This document shows positions 54,048-63,117 of a stretch of DNA of 64,000 bases, piece after piece (the stretch's first letter is position 1; each line of letters starts with the position of its first letter). The stretch is from NCBI RefSeq assembly GCF_003314435.2, contig NZ_QNVY02000001.1, positions 806,001 to 870,000 of the forward strand, given 5' to 3'. Below the pieces are notes generated by a model that saw only the letters and a list, made by a program, of their open reading frames with translations, did not search any database and was not told the origin of the DNA. The translations under genes and the position numbers were made by a program. Origin of the DNA: Flavobacterium petrolei (lineage in GTDB: Bacteria; Bacteroidota; Bacteroidia; Flavobacteriales; Flavobacteriaceae).

Positions 54048-54914
54048 TTATTCGTATAAATAATTAAACTCCGTTTTTACTATCCCATTTTCTTCTACAA
54101 GGGAACAGGATACCGGATAGTTTAAATTATTGTATTTGTATTTTCTGCTTTTACCAATAGCATTTACTGCAGTAGAGGCAAAACTTAATTCATTATTATT
54201 AGATATTGATTCAAAATCAAATTCATCTTCATGAAAAGAAACTAATGGCACAATCGTTTTATAATTTTGACCAAAAATGTTTTTTACTATTAATAAATCA
54301 GCAGAGTTTTTATCATCAAAAGTATAGTTCTTTATTGATTTGTCACCAATCAATCCTTTATGTCTGATAATATTGTCTTTGAAATACACATACTCTATTT
54401 TATTAACTATTTGTTGATTTCGATCCCTAGAAGAACGTCTGGATACAAGACCATTTTCAACAACATATTCAATATCTTCAATCAGGGTTTGATGACTGTT
54501 ACTTTTTTTAGTTACTGCTTTTATTCTTGATCCTTCATAAGTTATCGTAACTGTTTTAGTGACCAGTTCTCCGCCTTCCTCGTATTTCTTGGTAAACTTT
54601 ACCAATTGATCCTCTTTATTATAAGCGTAATTTACAACCTCTTTCCAGTTACTTCCTTGTCGTTCTTTTACTGTCATATCCAATAATTCTTTTGGATTAT
54701 AAAAAAAACTTTGAATGACGTCAGACGTTTTAATGGACTGTAATTTTCCGTCCTTAAACAAAATGGTTTTATTTATAATCTCACCACTTTTTAAGTTTCG
54801 AAAATTAGTCTTTACAATATTAATTTGCTTTAAATTGACTGAATTTTCTGTAATTTGGCTTTGTGCCAAAAAAGGGAAGGAGATAATAAATAGGGCAATA
54901 AAGTAGGTTTTCAT
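54048..54914 (-). CDS. Exported hypothetical protein with YD-like repeats
   Basis: 288 residues from the ATG at 54914, which starts a signal peptide (MKTYFIALFIISFPFLAQSQ); the longer frame to 54962 adds 16 basic residues and is rejected. The mature part holds several beta-strand units of the form YxYNKEDQLVKFTKKYEEGG and ITYEGSRIKAVTKKSN, similar to YD/RHS repeats found in Bacteroidota surface proteins. There is no toxin or peptidase part. Function unknown. The gene stands alone between terminators. Confidence 0.7.
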   Translation of the reverse strand: MKTYFIALFIISFPFLAQSQITENSVNLKQINIVKTNFRNLKSGEIINKTILFKDGKLQSIKTSDVIQSFFYNPKELLDMTVKERQGSNWKEVVNYAYNKEDQLVKFTKKYEEGGELVTKTVTITYEGSRIKAVTKKSNSHQTLIEDIEYVVENGLVSRRSSRDRNQQIVNKIEYVYFKDNIIRHKGLIGDKSIKNYTFDDKNSADLLIVKNIFGQNYKTIVPLVSFHEDEFDFESISNNNELSFASTAVNAIGKSRKYKYNNLNYPVSCSLVEENGIVKTEFNYLYE

Positions 54915-55029
54915 TCGGTATCTATATCTTTTTGGAATTGCCAAAATACAAAAACCAATCAAAGTATAAAATTTTTACTCCAAATATATTCTTCAATTTG
55001 AATACAATCCGTTTAGGTGTATCTATTAT

Positions 55030-55071
55030 CAAAAAAACAGGAGCAATCTAAACAAATAGATAACTCCTGTT
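55030..55071 (-). terminator. Terminator of FKBP gene
   Basis: On the minus strand AACAGGAG-TT-ATCT pairs with AGAT-TG-CTCCTGTT, followed by TTTTTT. Confidence 0.85.
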
Positions 55072-55120
55072 TCTGATAGGACAGACTTTAAAATTTTTAA
55101 TGATAGCTGACCAATAAATC

Positions 55121-55582
55121 TTAATTTACTTTAATCAGTTTGACATCGAAAACAAGTACAGATCCTCCTGGAATCGGCCCGCTACCATTGCTTCCATACC
55201 CTAAATGAGAAGGAATTAAAAGAACCCCGTTTCCACCTTCTTTAAAATAAGGAATACCTTCTGTCCATCCTTTTATCACTTGGTTCAAACCAAAGGAAAT
55301 TCCTTCTGGTTTACTTTGATCAAAAATATTTCCATTCGTAAAATATCCTTTGTATGCCACTGTAACATTAGATGAAGCTGTTGGTTGAGCGCCAGTTCCC
55401 GCTTCATTAATAACATAATACAAACCTGAATCGGTTTTTGTAGCAGTCAATTTATTTTTGGCAATGTAATCCACGATTTCTTTTTCGTTTTGCACCGTGT
55501 AATCAACAGGTTTAGATGATTCGTTATCTGATAAACAAGAAACAAATAATAAAGAAATTAGGGCTAATAAGGTAGATTTCAT
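55121..55582 (-). CDS. FKBP-type peptidyl-prolyl isomerase lipoprotein
   Basis: 153 residues. Lipobox FVSC (cysteine near residue 16). The FKBP domain fills residues 60-153: VTVAYKGYFTNGNIFDQS, VIKGWTEGIPYFKEGG, LLIPSHLGYGSNGSGPIPGG and VFDVKLIKV. Active-site residues of the fold (Y, F, D, V-I, W, Y) are present. It is lipid-anchored and would help fold envelope proteins. A -7 element on the minus strand (55607-55614, TATATTTG) lies 25 bases before the start, so it has its own promoter. Confidence 0.93.
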   Translation of the reverse strand: MKSTLLALISLLFVSCLSDNESSKPVDYTVQNEKEIVDYIAKNKLTATKTDSGLYYVINEAGTGAQPTASSNVTVAYKGYFTNGNIFDQSKPEGISFGLNQVIKGWTEGIPYFKEGGNGVLLIPSHLGYGSNGSGPIPGGSVLVFDVKLIKVN

Positions 55583-55606
55583 AATTTAATTTTAATGTTA
55601 AGGCTG

Positions 55607-55614
55607 CAAATATA
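55607..55614 (-). promoter_or_regulatory. Promoter -7 element for FKBP gene
   Basis: Reads TATATTTG on the minus strand, 25 bases before the ATG at 55582. No -33 element at consensus spacing was seen. Confidence 0.55.
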
Positions 55615-55642
55615 GTAATTCAAGCAAAGCCTTTTATAAAAA

Positions 55643-56998
55643 TCATTTATCACCAAAAACTTGAACATCATCTACTTGAAAAGCACCATCCAGAGCCAGA
55701 TTTTTGCCGGAACCGGTATATTTAAAAGCAATATTGATTTTGCCTTTGTACGAAGATAAATCTGCGGCGCCACTTCCTATAAATTGATACCAAGGCGTGG
55801 CTTGTTTGGGTAAATTAACCACCAATGGAGTCCAAGTCGCAGCAGCAAAATTCAATCCGTCAAAATTACTGGAAACATAAACTTCAAGAGAATTTAATGG
55901 TGAATCGACATCTAAATGATGCTGAGCGCTTCTAAAAGTCAGGACTTCTTTCGTATGAACATCCATGTCAATTTTTGGCGAAATCAACCAAGCAATATTC
56001 GAAACGACTTTGGTTCCACTAATGGCAAACTCGGCATACCCGTTTCCGGAATACACTGTGCCTTTCCAGAAAAGCGTTCCTTTTTGGACCATGTTTGCCC
56101 AACCGGGAAGACTCAAATTCGACTTATCGACAACTTTTTCAAAATCTTCAGAGAAAAAAGGAACTGCTCTGATTCCGGTCATCACGACATCTTTTTCGGA
56201 ACGGGGTAATAATTGGTAATCAGTTCCATATTTCGTCAAAATTCCTCTTACTTTTCCGCTTCCATTGGGAACTATTTTAGTTGCAAAATCAGAAAAACTA
56301 CTCGTTCTAAAATACACTTGATTGCCTAATCTATCCATCAAACCCCAGTTCGTCGCACCCCCCACATTATTAGTTTCCTCAAAATAATGACGCCCTACTG
56401 CAGCAGCTGAAAACTGAACATCAGACAACTCAACCAATGTATTCAAATTAGAATCATTTAGCAGTTCCGACATGGTTAACGAGCGAACTAAAGCCTCCTC
56501 TTTGACATTCGTACACGACGCATTCAACACTTCTTTATACTCATTTTGCGAAAGCCGCCCTACTCCGCCTTCATTATAGGAATTCACAAAAATGCTTCCG
56601 ATACGCATTCCGCCGAATGAAATATCCGTGTATTGGTCTTTCAACTTGATGTATACTTTATTGCCTAACCTGTAATCAATATACAAGTTTGTAGCATCCA
56701 CGGGAACGCTAAATCCAATGGCTGGTGTAGTGGCTGTTGCCAAAGTCTGAAAGGAAATCGACTTGAAAAAATTCCCCGATTCATCGCTGGAAACTACATA
56801 CGCCTCGATGACATCATCGTATTTGTATTGTGTTACAATGGCATTAGCAACCGCATGAACTTCGCTAACTGATTTATTTATAACTAAATCCGGCTGCGTA
56901 CAAACTAGTTTTGGAGCCACAACCTCATCTGTCACGCAACTACCAAATGTGATTGTCAATAACAACAATGAAAACGGTTTGTAGAATTTTGATTTCAT
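55643..56998 (-). CDS. DUF5689 lipoprotein with choice-of-anchor J-like domain
   Basis: 451 residues. Lipoprotein signal with lipobox TFGSC (cysteine near residue 21). DUF5689 spans about residues 40-270: YVVSSDESGNFFKSISFQ, LYIDYRLGNKVYIKLKDQY and VRGILTKYGTDYQLLPRSEK. The C-terminal part (about 280-451) is a carbohydrate-binding-like jelly roll, beginning SEDFEK and ending DGAFQVDDVQVFG. It follows the TonB receptor by 10 bases and is surely co-transcribed. The pair probably takes up one nutrient, with this protein as the surface capture part; the nutrient is unknown. Confidence 0.87.
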   Translation of the reverse strand: MKSKFYKPFSLLLLTITFGSCVTDEVVAPKLVCTQPDLVINKSVSEVHAVANAIVTQYKYDDVIEAYVVSSDESGNFFKSISFQTLATATTPAIGFSVPVDATNLYIDYRLGNKVYIKLKDQYTDISFGGMRIGSIFVNSYNEGGVGRLSQNEYKEVLNASCTNVKEEALVRSLTMSELLNDSNLNTLVELSDVQFSAAAVGRHYFEETNNVGGATNWGLMDRLGNQVYFRTSSFSDFATKIVPNGSGKVRGILTKYGTDYQLLPRSEKDVVMTGIRAVPFFSEDFEKVVDKSNLSLPGWANMVQKGTLFWKGTVYSGNGYAEFAISGTKVVSNIAWLISPKIDMDVHTKEVLTFRSAQHHLDVDSPLNSLEVYVSSNFDGLNFAAATWTPLVVNLPKQATPWYQFIGSGAADLSSYKGKINIAFKYTGSGKNLALDGAFQVDDVQVFGDK

Positions 56999-57008
56999 AT
57001 ACTTTAAT

Positions 57009-59846
57009 TTATAGATTGATATAAAGATTCACGAAATACGTTCTGCCGTATCCGTAGAAATATTTTGGTCCAAAAGAAGGCGTACCACTGGAAATATCTT
57101 GATTAATTTGCCTGAAATTCGCATTTCGGGCTTGTTCGTATCCACCCGTTTTATAGGTAACATCAAGCACATTATTGATGCTGGCAAAAACGCCAACATT
57201 CTTTCCATAAATTCGCCATGACTTTCCACCCACGAGATTGAGCAACATTGTAGGATCAAATTCTTCTTGTTTTAAAAATACTGCGGCTCTTTCTTCCGTC
57301 GCCTCCGGAAAATTGAAACCGCTTGCGGGATTCTTATAAAATATTTCGGTTCTGGAAATGGGTGAAATATCAATATAATTGTTGGTGAGGTAGTTTACAT
57401 TGGCGCTAATCCACCAATATTTAGGATCTCGATATTCAATTCCCACGGAGTATGCGCGTTGTGGCATTCCCGCTTGCTTGTAATTTTTGAGGGAAGCCGT
57501 TCCAAAATCAAAAACCGGACTGGTATTTTCTGGAGTTGCTTCGGCATCGTTTGTCAACGTCACCTTTGGATTACTGTCATACGTATATTCACCAAAAGCA
57601 GCTGAAAAAGTGGTTTTAAATGTTTGTGTCAATTGATATTCCAAACTAAATTCGACACCTATATTCTTCTTGTTCAATTTTGTTAATGTTTGGCTTACAA
57701 AAGCATCGGTGTTTAAATATCCTGAGCCATCATCAAAAATTCCTTCGGCATAAAAGAAGGAAATTTGAGTCGCATTTTTAATTAGGGAATAATAGGCTGT
57801 CAGTCGGGCTTTCAGTTTTGGAGACCGATAAACATAACTAGCGTCCAAACTGCTGATGTTCTCACTTTCGATTCCATCTACAATTGTATTATTCAATCGG
57901 GAATTTGCAAACGTATTTTTTAAAGAAGGTGCTTTAGTTAAATGTGCCGCATTGAAAGTCATCAACTGCTTACCGGAGATTTTCAAATTGAATCCGGCTT
58001 TGAAGCCAAAGTTTTCAAACGCAACTTTCTCACTTTTCCCGAAGGAATTGGTTTCATAGATTCCGTTTTTGTACAAACCTTCTCTTTGATAATTTGCGGT
58101 TGAAAAATTTTGAGCCAGATAAAAATCTACTTTGTTGTAGGTGAATTTGAATTGGGTAAACGCTTCTAAAGTATTGGCGAAATAATTATAGTTGTATCCG
58201 TATGTATCGCCAACGACTACTTGACGGTCTGGATTATTCAAATCAGATTGCGATTGATTTCCGCTATAAAAAGCATCAATATCTTCAAAATAAGAACCGC
58301 CAAGCAAATCCAACAATTTTTGTGAATTGTGCGATTTTAGTTTTTTGAAAGATGCTCCGGCATTCAAAAAAACATTTTCTGAGAGTTGCGCGCTCAGATT
58401 TGTTGTGGCCACCGCCGTTTCATCTTCCACTTGATCTTCATACAAAACGTACTTACTTTTTGTAGGTTCGTAGCCCGTAATTGTTCCATTAGCATCCAAA
58501 ATTGGATTTTGATTGGCTTGGTACAATGCCGCCCAATCAATTTGAGGATTTGCTAAAAATGCCACTTTGCTTTTTTCCGCATTTTCATAATCTGGAGTGA
58601 ATGCTCCCGAAAATTCTCCGTTGTCCGGTGCATAAAGCGAGCTGTAATAACTGGGCATTTTTCTGTAATACGTTGGGTCCGGACTATTCGCATTTTGATA
58701 ATCGATGTTGCTGTTGGCAATTTTCCCAAATTGATACATCACACTCGAATTCAGGTTAATTTTATCATTGATTTTAAAATAGTGATTCAGCATCATCATG
58801 GGTTCTTCAATGGTTTTTATGCGGGCATTTCTTTTTTCACCGCCCTGAAAACCCCAATACGAATTGTATTTTACGTTTGTCAGCTGCGTAACTTCGGCGG
58901 TGTTTGGCGAATTTTTGGCTCTGGAATTCGGCGTGTAAAGCGCGGTCAAATTCAAGGAATGCTTCTCGCTCAACTTTTTTTCGAGACTTATAAAAAAGGA
59001 ATTCGCATCATAACTTGTCCCTTCAAAATAGCCTTCCTGCGCCCAGCGCTTTCCTGCCGAAACTACAAAAGCCCAACCGCGGGAATTCATGCCGGAAGCA
59101 TGCGTTGCCATGGTGCGCCAACTGTAATTGGTATTGGTTGATGAAAATGAGATTCGGGAACCAGGTCTGTAAATGGAAGCCCGCGTGTTAATTTCCTGTG
59201 TTCCTAAAATACCTCCAAATGTATAATCCGAAGGAGCGGTTCCCAGGGTGAATTCCTGATTGCGGAGTGCATCATTCAATCCGCCCCATTCGCCCCATTG
59301 TGGTCTTCCGTCATAAATTTTATTCATGGAAACGCCATTAATCATCATCGTGGAATGTTCGCTGTCTAATCCACGAACTCTAAAACGAGCTTGTCCCCAG
59401 TTGAAAGCAGCGGCTTGCAAGAAAGCATCCCTGGAAGATTGTAAAAGTCCGGAAGTACTTTCGGAACTGCTGTTGTCCTCGCCAAAATCGCTTTCGATAA
59501 GTGTGATGATGCTGTTTTGCTGTTCCGTGGATTGGTCTTCTTCTAAAGTTATGGTTCCCAAATCCAGCATTTGTCCTTCGGTAATTTCAACGGGATACAA
59601 GCCATCTTTGAAACCCTGACTGTGTACCAGAAGCAATATATTTCCTGTGGGAACTGAATCAAAATTAAAATTACCATCCTCTTTTGTGAGTTGCATTAAA
59701 GTCGTATTTTGAACACTGACGACGACAAAACCTAATGGATTTTGGGTTTTGGAATCCACGACTTTTCCAAAAAAACCCGTACTGTTTTGTGCAATACTAC
59801 ATCCAATATGAACCATAAAGAAGAATGCAACGTAAAATTTACTCAT
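57009..59846 (-). CDS. TonB-dependent receptor with carboxypeptidase-D-like N-terminal domain
   Basis: 945 residues from the ATG at 59846, where a signal peptide starts (MSKFYVAFFFMVHIGCSIAQ). The frame is open 31 codons further upstream, but that part would precede the signal. Domains: CarboxypepD_reg-like (about 22-105, GKVVDSKTQNPLGFVVVSVQ), plug (about 135-260, with RFRVRGLDSEHSTMMINGV) and a 22-strand barrel to the end. It imports a ligand across the outer membrane using TonB energy. It is followed directly by its DUF5689 partner. Confidence 0.93.
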   Translation of the reverse strand: MSKFYVAFFFMVHIGCSIAQNSTGFFGKVVDSKTQNPLGFVVVSVQNTTLMQLTKEDGNFNFDSVPTGNILLLVHSQGFKDGLYPVEITEGQMLDLGTITLEEDQSTEQQNSIITLIESDFGEDNSSSESTSGLLQSSRDAFLQAAAFNWGQARFRVRGLDSEHSTMMINGVSMNKIYDGRPQWGEWGGLNDALRNQEFTLGTAPSDYTFGGILGTQEINTRASIYRPGSRISFSSTNTNYSWRTMATHASGMNSRGWAFVVSAGKRWAQEGYFEGTSYDANSFFISLEKKLSEKHSLNLTALYTPNSRAKNSPNTAEVTQLTNVKYNSYWGFQGGEKRNARIKTIEEPMMMLNHYFKINDKINLNSSVMYQFGKIANSNIDYQNANSPDPTYYRKMPSYYSSLYAPDNGEFSGAFTPDYENAEKSKVAFLANPQIDWAALYQANQNPILDANGTITGYEPTKSKYVLYEDQVEDETAVATTNLSAQLSENVFLNAGASFKKLKSHNSQKLLDLLGGSYFEDIDAFYSGNQSQSDLNNPDRQVVVGDTYGYNYNYFANTLEAFTQFKFTYNKVDFYLAQNFSTANYQREGLYKNGIYETNSFGKSEKVAFENFGFKAGFNLKISGKQLMTFNAAHLTKAPSLKNTFANSRLNNTIVDGIESENISSLDASYVYRSPKLKARLTAYYSLIKNATQISFFYAEGIFDDGSGYLNTDAFVSQTLTKLNKKNIGVEFSLEYQLTQTFKTTFSAAFGEYTYDSNPKVTLTNDAEATPENTSPVFDFGTASLKNYKQAGMPQRAYSVGIEYRDPKYWWISANVNYLTNNYIDISPISRTEIFYKNPASGFNFPEATEERAAVFLKQEEFDPTMLLNLVGGKSWRIYGKNVGVFASINNVLDVTYKTGGYEQARNANFRQINQDISSGTPSFGPKYFYGYGRTYFVNLYINL

Positions 59847-60294
59847 AGATTTAGATGATGAGGTTACAGTATAAAAAGCGGGAATTGTGATAATAAGTTC
59901 AACCGCTACAATGAATTGCAACGGTTGAACTAAAAACATTGAAAACGTAATCCGAAATGGGATAACGCTAAATAATTAAAAGTGAATTTTGGAAAAAGTG
60001 GTATAAACCTTAAAAACGATAATGCTGACTAAGTGGTATTTTGCATGCAGTATCAAATAAAAATAATCTATGAAAGAATTATAATGTTAAATGTATAAAA
60101 AAAATACTAACATATTGATTTTCAATGAAATTATTTTTAGTGAGTCCTTTTTTTGGGAAAGTTCTTAGATAATTAAAACGAATTCAGTAGCCCCGATGGC
60201 AGCAAGTATCCCACGCTTTTGGGCGTGGATACTGCGAACAGCGGGACAGTTTGTTTTTATGGAAACGAAATGTTGTGCTCCTAAAAATTTATAG
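59847..60294. other. Gap upstream of TonB receptor
   Basis: 448 bases between the receptor start and the MFS stop. It holds the RNA-like element at 60188-60252. The rest is AT-rich; no ORF was accepted and no consensus promoter for the receptor was seen. Confidence 0.5.
60188..60252 (-). ncRNA. Structured RNA-like element, copy 3
   Basis: On the minus strand: GTCCCGCTGTTCGCAGTATC, then hairpin CCACGC / GCGTGG with a six-base loop, then GATACTTGCTGCCATCGGGG and CTAC. The apical stem differs from copies 1 and 2 but pairs perfectly. It lies about 42 bases after the stop of the MFS gene on the same strand, as copy 1 does after the dioxygenase gene. Confidence 0.65.
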
Positions 60295-61506
60295 TTATTC
60301 TATTGCTTTGATTCGGGACACCATTATGGCGATAAGAATCCCAAAAACGCCGATAAATGCGAATGAAAATCTAAGGCTTGACAGCTCCGCGATGTATCCG
60401 ATGATTGGCGGACCCATGAGAAAACCCAGAAAACTGACGCTGGAAACCGTGGTTAAGGCTACGCTTGGCGATACATTTGGGGTTTTTCCGGCCACACTGT
60501 AAACTGTAGGAACTATGGTGGAAACTCCCAATCCAACAAACATAAACGCGATGGTTGCGGGAATGACAAATGGGAAGAATACTGCTGTAAAAAGTCCGGC
60601 TGATATCATGATTCCGCTGATTTGTAAGACGGTTTTTCGACCAAATTTACCTATCAGACCGTCTCCTAAGAATCTTCCGCCGGCCATCATAATCATAAAA
60701 GAAGTGTATCCCAAAATCACTAATGGTCCGGGCGCTTTGATGACATCTTTGAAATAAACACCGCTCCAGTCGAACATGACGCCTTCGCTTGCCATGCAAC
60801 AAAACCCGATTATTCCCAACCAAATCAGCGCACTGTCCGGTTTTGAGAATAATTTTTTCTTTTCGGTTTGTACGGTTTCTTTGGCTTTTATTAAAAATTT
60901 ATAGTTGAAAGCCATCATCAAAAATACGATTCCGGCCACAATGAGAAAGTGAATGTAAGGCGTTAACTCAAAAGCCAGCATTCCTAATCCTACTAATGCT
61001 CCCATGAATCCTGCAAAACTCCACATCCCATGAAAGGAGGACATTATAGTTTTTTTGAAAAGCACTTCGGTGTAAACGCCTTGTGTGTTTACAGCGATAT
61101 TAGATAGATTTCCAAAGATTCCAAATACGAATAATCCCAACGACAATTGCCAAGCCGCAACAGCCAAACCTAAATTTGTCATGCTAAAAACATATAGTGA
61201 AAGGGCAAATATCAAAATTCTGTGGCTTCCAAAACGAGTGACTAATTTTCCAGAAAAAGGCATTACTACTAGTTGTCCTAATGGCAAAGCGAATAAAATA
61301 CTTCCTAAATCTCCTTCGCTAAGGTTCAAAGTCGTTTTGATATCCGGTATTCGGCTGGCCCAAGTGGCAAAACACAGACCCATCCCAAAGTAGAACATGG
61401 AAACCGCCCAACGGATTCGGTTCAAATAAGAAACCTTGGCTTCTGTGTATGTTTTCTTGAGTTTGGCTTTCGTTTTTGACCTTCCTAAAAAGTTTAAATC
61501 TATCAA
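60295..61506 (-). CDS. MFS transporter
   Basis: 403 residues with about twelve membrane segments from residue 35 on. Motifs of the major facilitator family include FATWASRIPDIK after the first helix and PFSGKLVTRFGSHRI between helices 2 and 3. The overall look is the YbjJ-like group, substrate unknown. The only available start near the 5' end is TTG at 61506, directly after an in-frame stop. It is supported by a -33/-7 pair (TTTG, 23 bases, TAATTTTG; minus strand 61534-61568) about 28 bases upstream. Confidence 0.88.
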   Translation of the reverse strand: MIDLNFLGRSKTKAKLKKTYTEAKVSYLNRIRWAVSMFYFGMGLCFATWASRIPDIKTTLNLSEGDLGSILFALPLGQLVVMPFSGKLVTRFGSHRILIFALSLYVFSMTNLGLAVAAWQLSLGLFVFGIFGNLSNIAVNTQGVYTEVLFKKTIMSSFHGMWSFAGFMGALVGLGMLAFELTPYIHFLIVAGIVFLMMAFNYKFLIKAKETVQTEKKKLFSKPDSALIWLGIIGFCCMASEGVMFDWSGVYFKDVIKAPGPLVILGYTSFMIMMAGGRFLGDGLIGKFGRKTVLQISGIMISAGLFTAVFFPFVIPATIAFMFVGLGVSTIVPTVYSVAGKTPNVSPSVALTTVSSVSFLGFLMGPPIIGYIAELSSLRFSFAFIGVFGILIAIMVSRIKAIE

Positions 61507-61533
61507 AGTGATTTATTTTAGTATTTAATGGGT

Positions 61534-61568
61534 CAAAATTACAAAAAGCAATCATTGGTTGTGTCAAA
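61534..61568 (-). promoter_or_regulatory. Promoter of MFS gene
   Basis: On the minus strand TTTG (61565-61568), 23-base spacer, TAATTTTG (61534-61541). It leaves a leader of about 20 bases to the TTG start. Confidence 0.55.
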
Positions 61569-61619
61569 ACAACACATTTAAGGAAAAATACAACGTTATT
61601 GTTTATAAAAAGTAAATAT

Positions 61620-61667
61620 CGCGAATTCGCTAATTTTTAAAAAAGTATATAAATTAGCGAATTCGCG
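61620..61667. repeat. 17-bp perfect inverted repeat after oxidoreductase gene
   Basis: CGCGAATTCGCTAATTT and AAATTAGCGAATTCGCG around a 14-base AT loop. Each arm holds the smaller palindrome GCGAATTCGC. It is 8 bases after the stop of the Gfo/Idh gene (minus strand) and may stop or stabilise its transcript, though there is no T-run. Confidence 0.8.
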
Positions 61668-61674
61668 GTAGATT

Positions 61675-62715
61675 TTACAGGTCAATTACTTTTTTCTGGG
61701 CATTGCTTTGGATTGCAGCTTCAATAATTTGCATAACCTGAACACCTTCTTGAGCCGTCACCGGTTCTATAACGTCATTTATAATCGAATGATAAACTCC
61801 GTCAAAAAAGTCGTAGTAATTCCCTTGAAGTGTGGGGATAATTTCCTGAACAATTTCACCATTAATTTCAGTGTGCAAAAGTCCCCGTTTTTCAATGGAT
61901 TCCGTTCCCCACGTTTCTAAATTTGGTTTATTTCCTAATTTCAATTCGTCTTCCTGAACATCACCACGCGGTTTCAGGAAAGAACCTTTCTTACCATGAA
62001 TAACAAAGGCTGGAATCGCTTCCCGAACAAAAAATCCTGCTTTGAGTCGGACACGGAAAGTGGAGTAATACAATAAAATATCAATATAATCATCTACCAA
62101 AGAATGTTCTCGTGTGATGCGTATATCCGCAAAAACAGATTGTGGCAAACCAAACAAACACAAGGCTTGATCTATTAAATGCGGTCCCAAATCCTTCAGA
62201 ATTCCAGCACCGGAATTAACGGTTTCTTTGTGTTGTTTCGGACTTAAAAGTGGATTGTAGCGGTCGAAATGGAATTCGGCTTCCACGATGTCACCTAATA
62301 CTTTATCAGAAATAATTTTTTGGACGGTTTTGAAATCGCTGTCCCATCTTCTGTTTTGGAAAACGGCTAGTTTCAATCCTTTTTCTTTGGCCAAAGCCGC
62401 TAATTCCTGCGCTTGGGCAACCGTTGTGGTAAAAGCTTTTTCGACAATAGCATGTTTTCCTGCCAAAAGGACTTGTTTTGCATATTCATAATGCGTTTCC
62501 ACCGGCGTATTTACGATAACTAAATCAACATCATCTTCCAACAACTCATCTATTGAAGCGTAACTTTTTACCGCAGGAAAATCTTGGTGGATTAATTTTT
62601 TGCTTCGCTCCCAAGAACCAAGAAGTTCAAATCCCGGATGAAAGTTTAAAAAAGGAGCATGAAATACTTTCCCGGACATGCCGTAGGAAAGTAAAGCTGT
62701 TTTTATTTTTTGCAT
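61675..62715 (-). CDS. Gfo/Idh/MocA family oxidoreductase
   Basis: 346 residues from the ATG at 62715; a TTG five codons upstream is the only alternative. An N-terminal Rossmann fold (ALLSYGMSGKVFHAPF; DLVIVNTPVETHYEYA) is followed by the family motif EKAFTTT in place of the usual EKP, and by the catalytic-domain motif LKDLGPHLIDQAL. It most likely acts on a sugar or cyclitol with NAD(P). The length is normal for the YvaA/scyllo-inositol dehydrogenase-like branch, but the substrate cannot be told. Confidence 0.88.
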   Translation of the reverse strand: MQKIKTALLSYGMSGKVFHAPFLNFHPGFELLGSWERSKKLIHQDFPAVKSYASIDELLEDDVDLVIVNTPVETHYEYAKQVLLAGKHAIVEKAFTTTVAQAQELAALAKEKGLKLAVFQNRRWDSDFKTVQKIISDKVLGDIVEAEFHFDRYNPLLSPKQHKETVNSGAGILKDLGPHLIDQALCLFGLPQSVFADIRITREHSLVDDYIDILLYYSTFRVRLKAGFFVREAIPAFVIHGKKGSFLKPRGDVQEDELKLGNKPNLETWGTESIEKRGLLHTEINGEIVQEIIPTLQGNYYDFFDGVYHSIINDVIEPVTAQEGVQVMQIIEAAIQSNAQKKVIDL

Positions 62716-62750
62716 GGTATTATTTTTCAAATTAGTGGCGTGTGTTTTTT

Positions 62751-62927
62751 AAACATATAAGCCACATAAGTTTTTAAAAATTAAATAAGTAGTGAAGTTT
62801 TTGTCATTTATTTTCTTTCAAAAATAGAGAATCATACTTTTTTTTTTAAACATAAAAGTCATGTAAGTTTTTAAAAAGTAAATAAGTCGTGAAGTTTTTG
62901 TCATTTATTTTCTTTCAAAAATAGAGA
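62751..62927. repeat. 97-base tandem duplication, two copies
   Basis: The blocks starting at 62751 and 62848 (period exactly 97) share GTGAAGTTTTTGTCATTTAT and the stretch TTTCTTTCAAAAATAGAGA with few changes. Each starts with an AAACATA-type 20-bp repeat unit. Confidence 0.8.
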
Positions 62928-63104
62928 CTAAAACCTATTTATTTAACATATAAGGCATATAAGTTCATATAAGAATTGGAATATTTTTATATAGTTGTTT
63001 TATAATTTTTAAAAGTAAAACTTACATGACTTATATGTTTCAAAATTTAAACAAATAAGTCATCTAAGAAATCTTAAAAAAAAACTTACATGACTTATAT
63101 GTTT
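62751..63104. repeat. Cluster of six AAACATATAAGTCATATAAG-type units
   Basis: Units are at 62751, 62848, 62945 and 63049 in plus orientation and at 63018-63040 and 63082-63104 reversed (AAACTTACATGACTTATATG). They belong to the same family as U1-U5 around the GxxExxY gene at 40.9-41.5 kb. The whole 400-base gap between the two genes is made of them; no gene lies inside. Confidence 0.85.
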
Positions 63105-63117
63105 CAAAATCAAAATC

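Noticed and set aside
59847..59939. Upstream start of the TonB receptor
   Set aside because: It would place 31 residues before the signal peptide that starts at 59846.
62751..63104. CRISPR-like array in the second repeat cluster
   Set aside because: Spacing is irregular, spacers are not unique (97-base tandem copy) and units are inverted.
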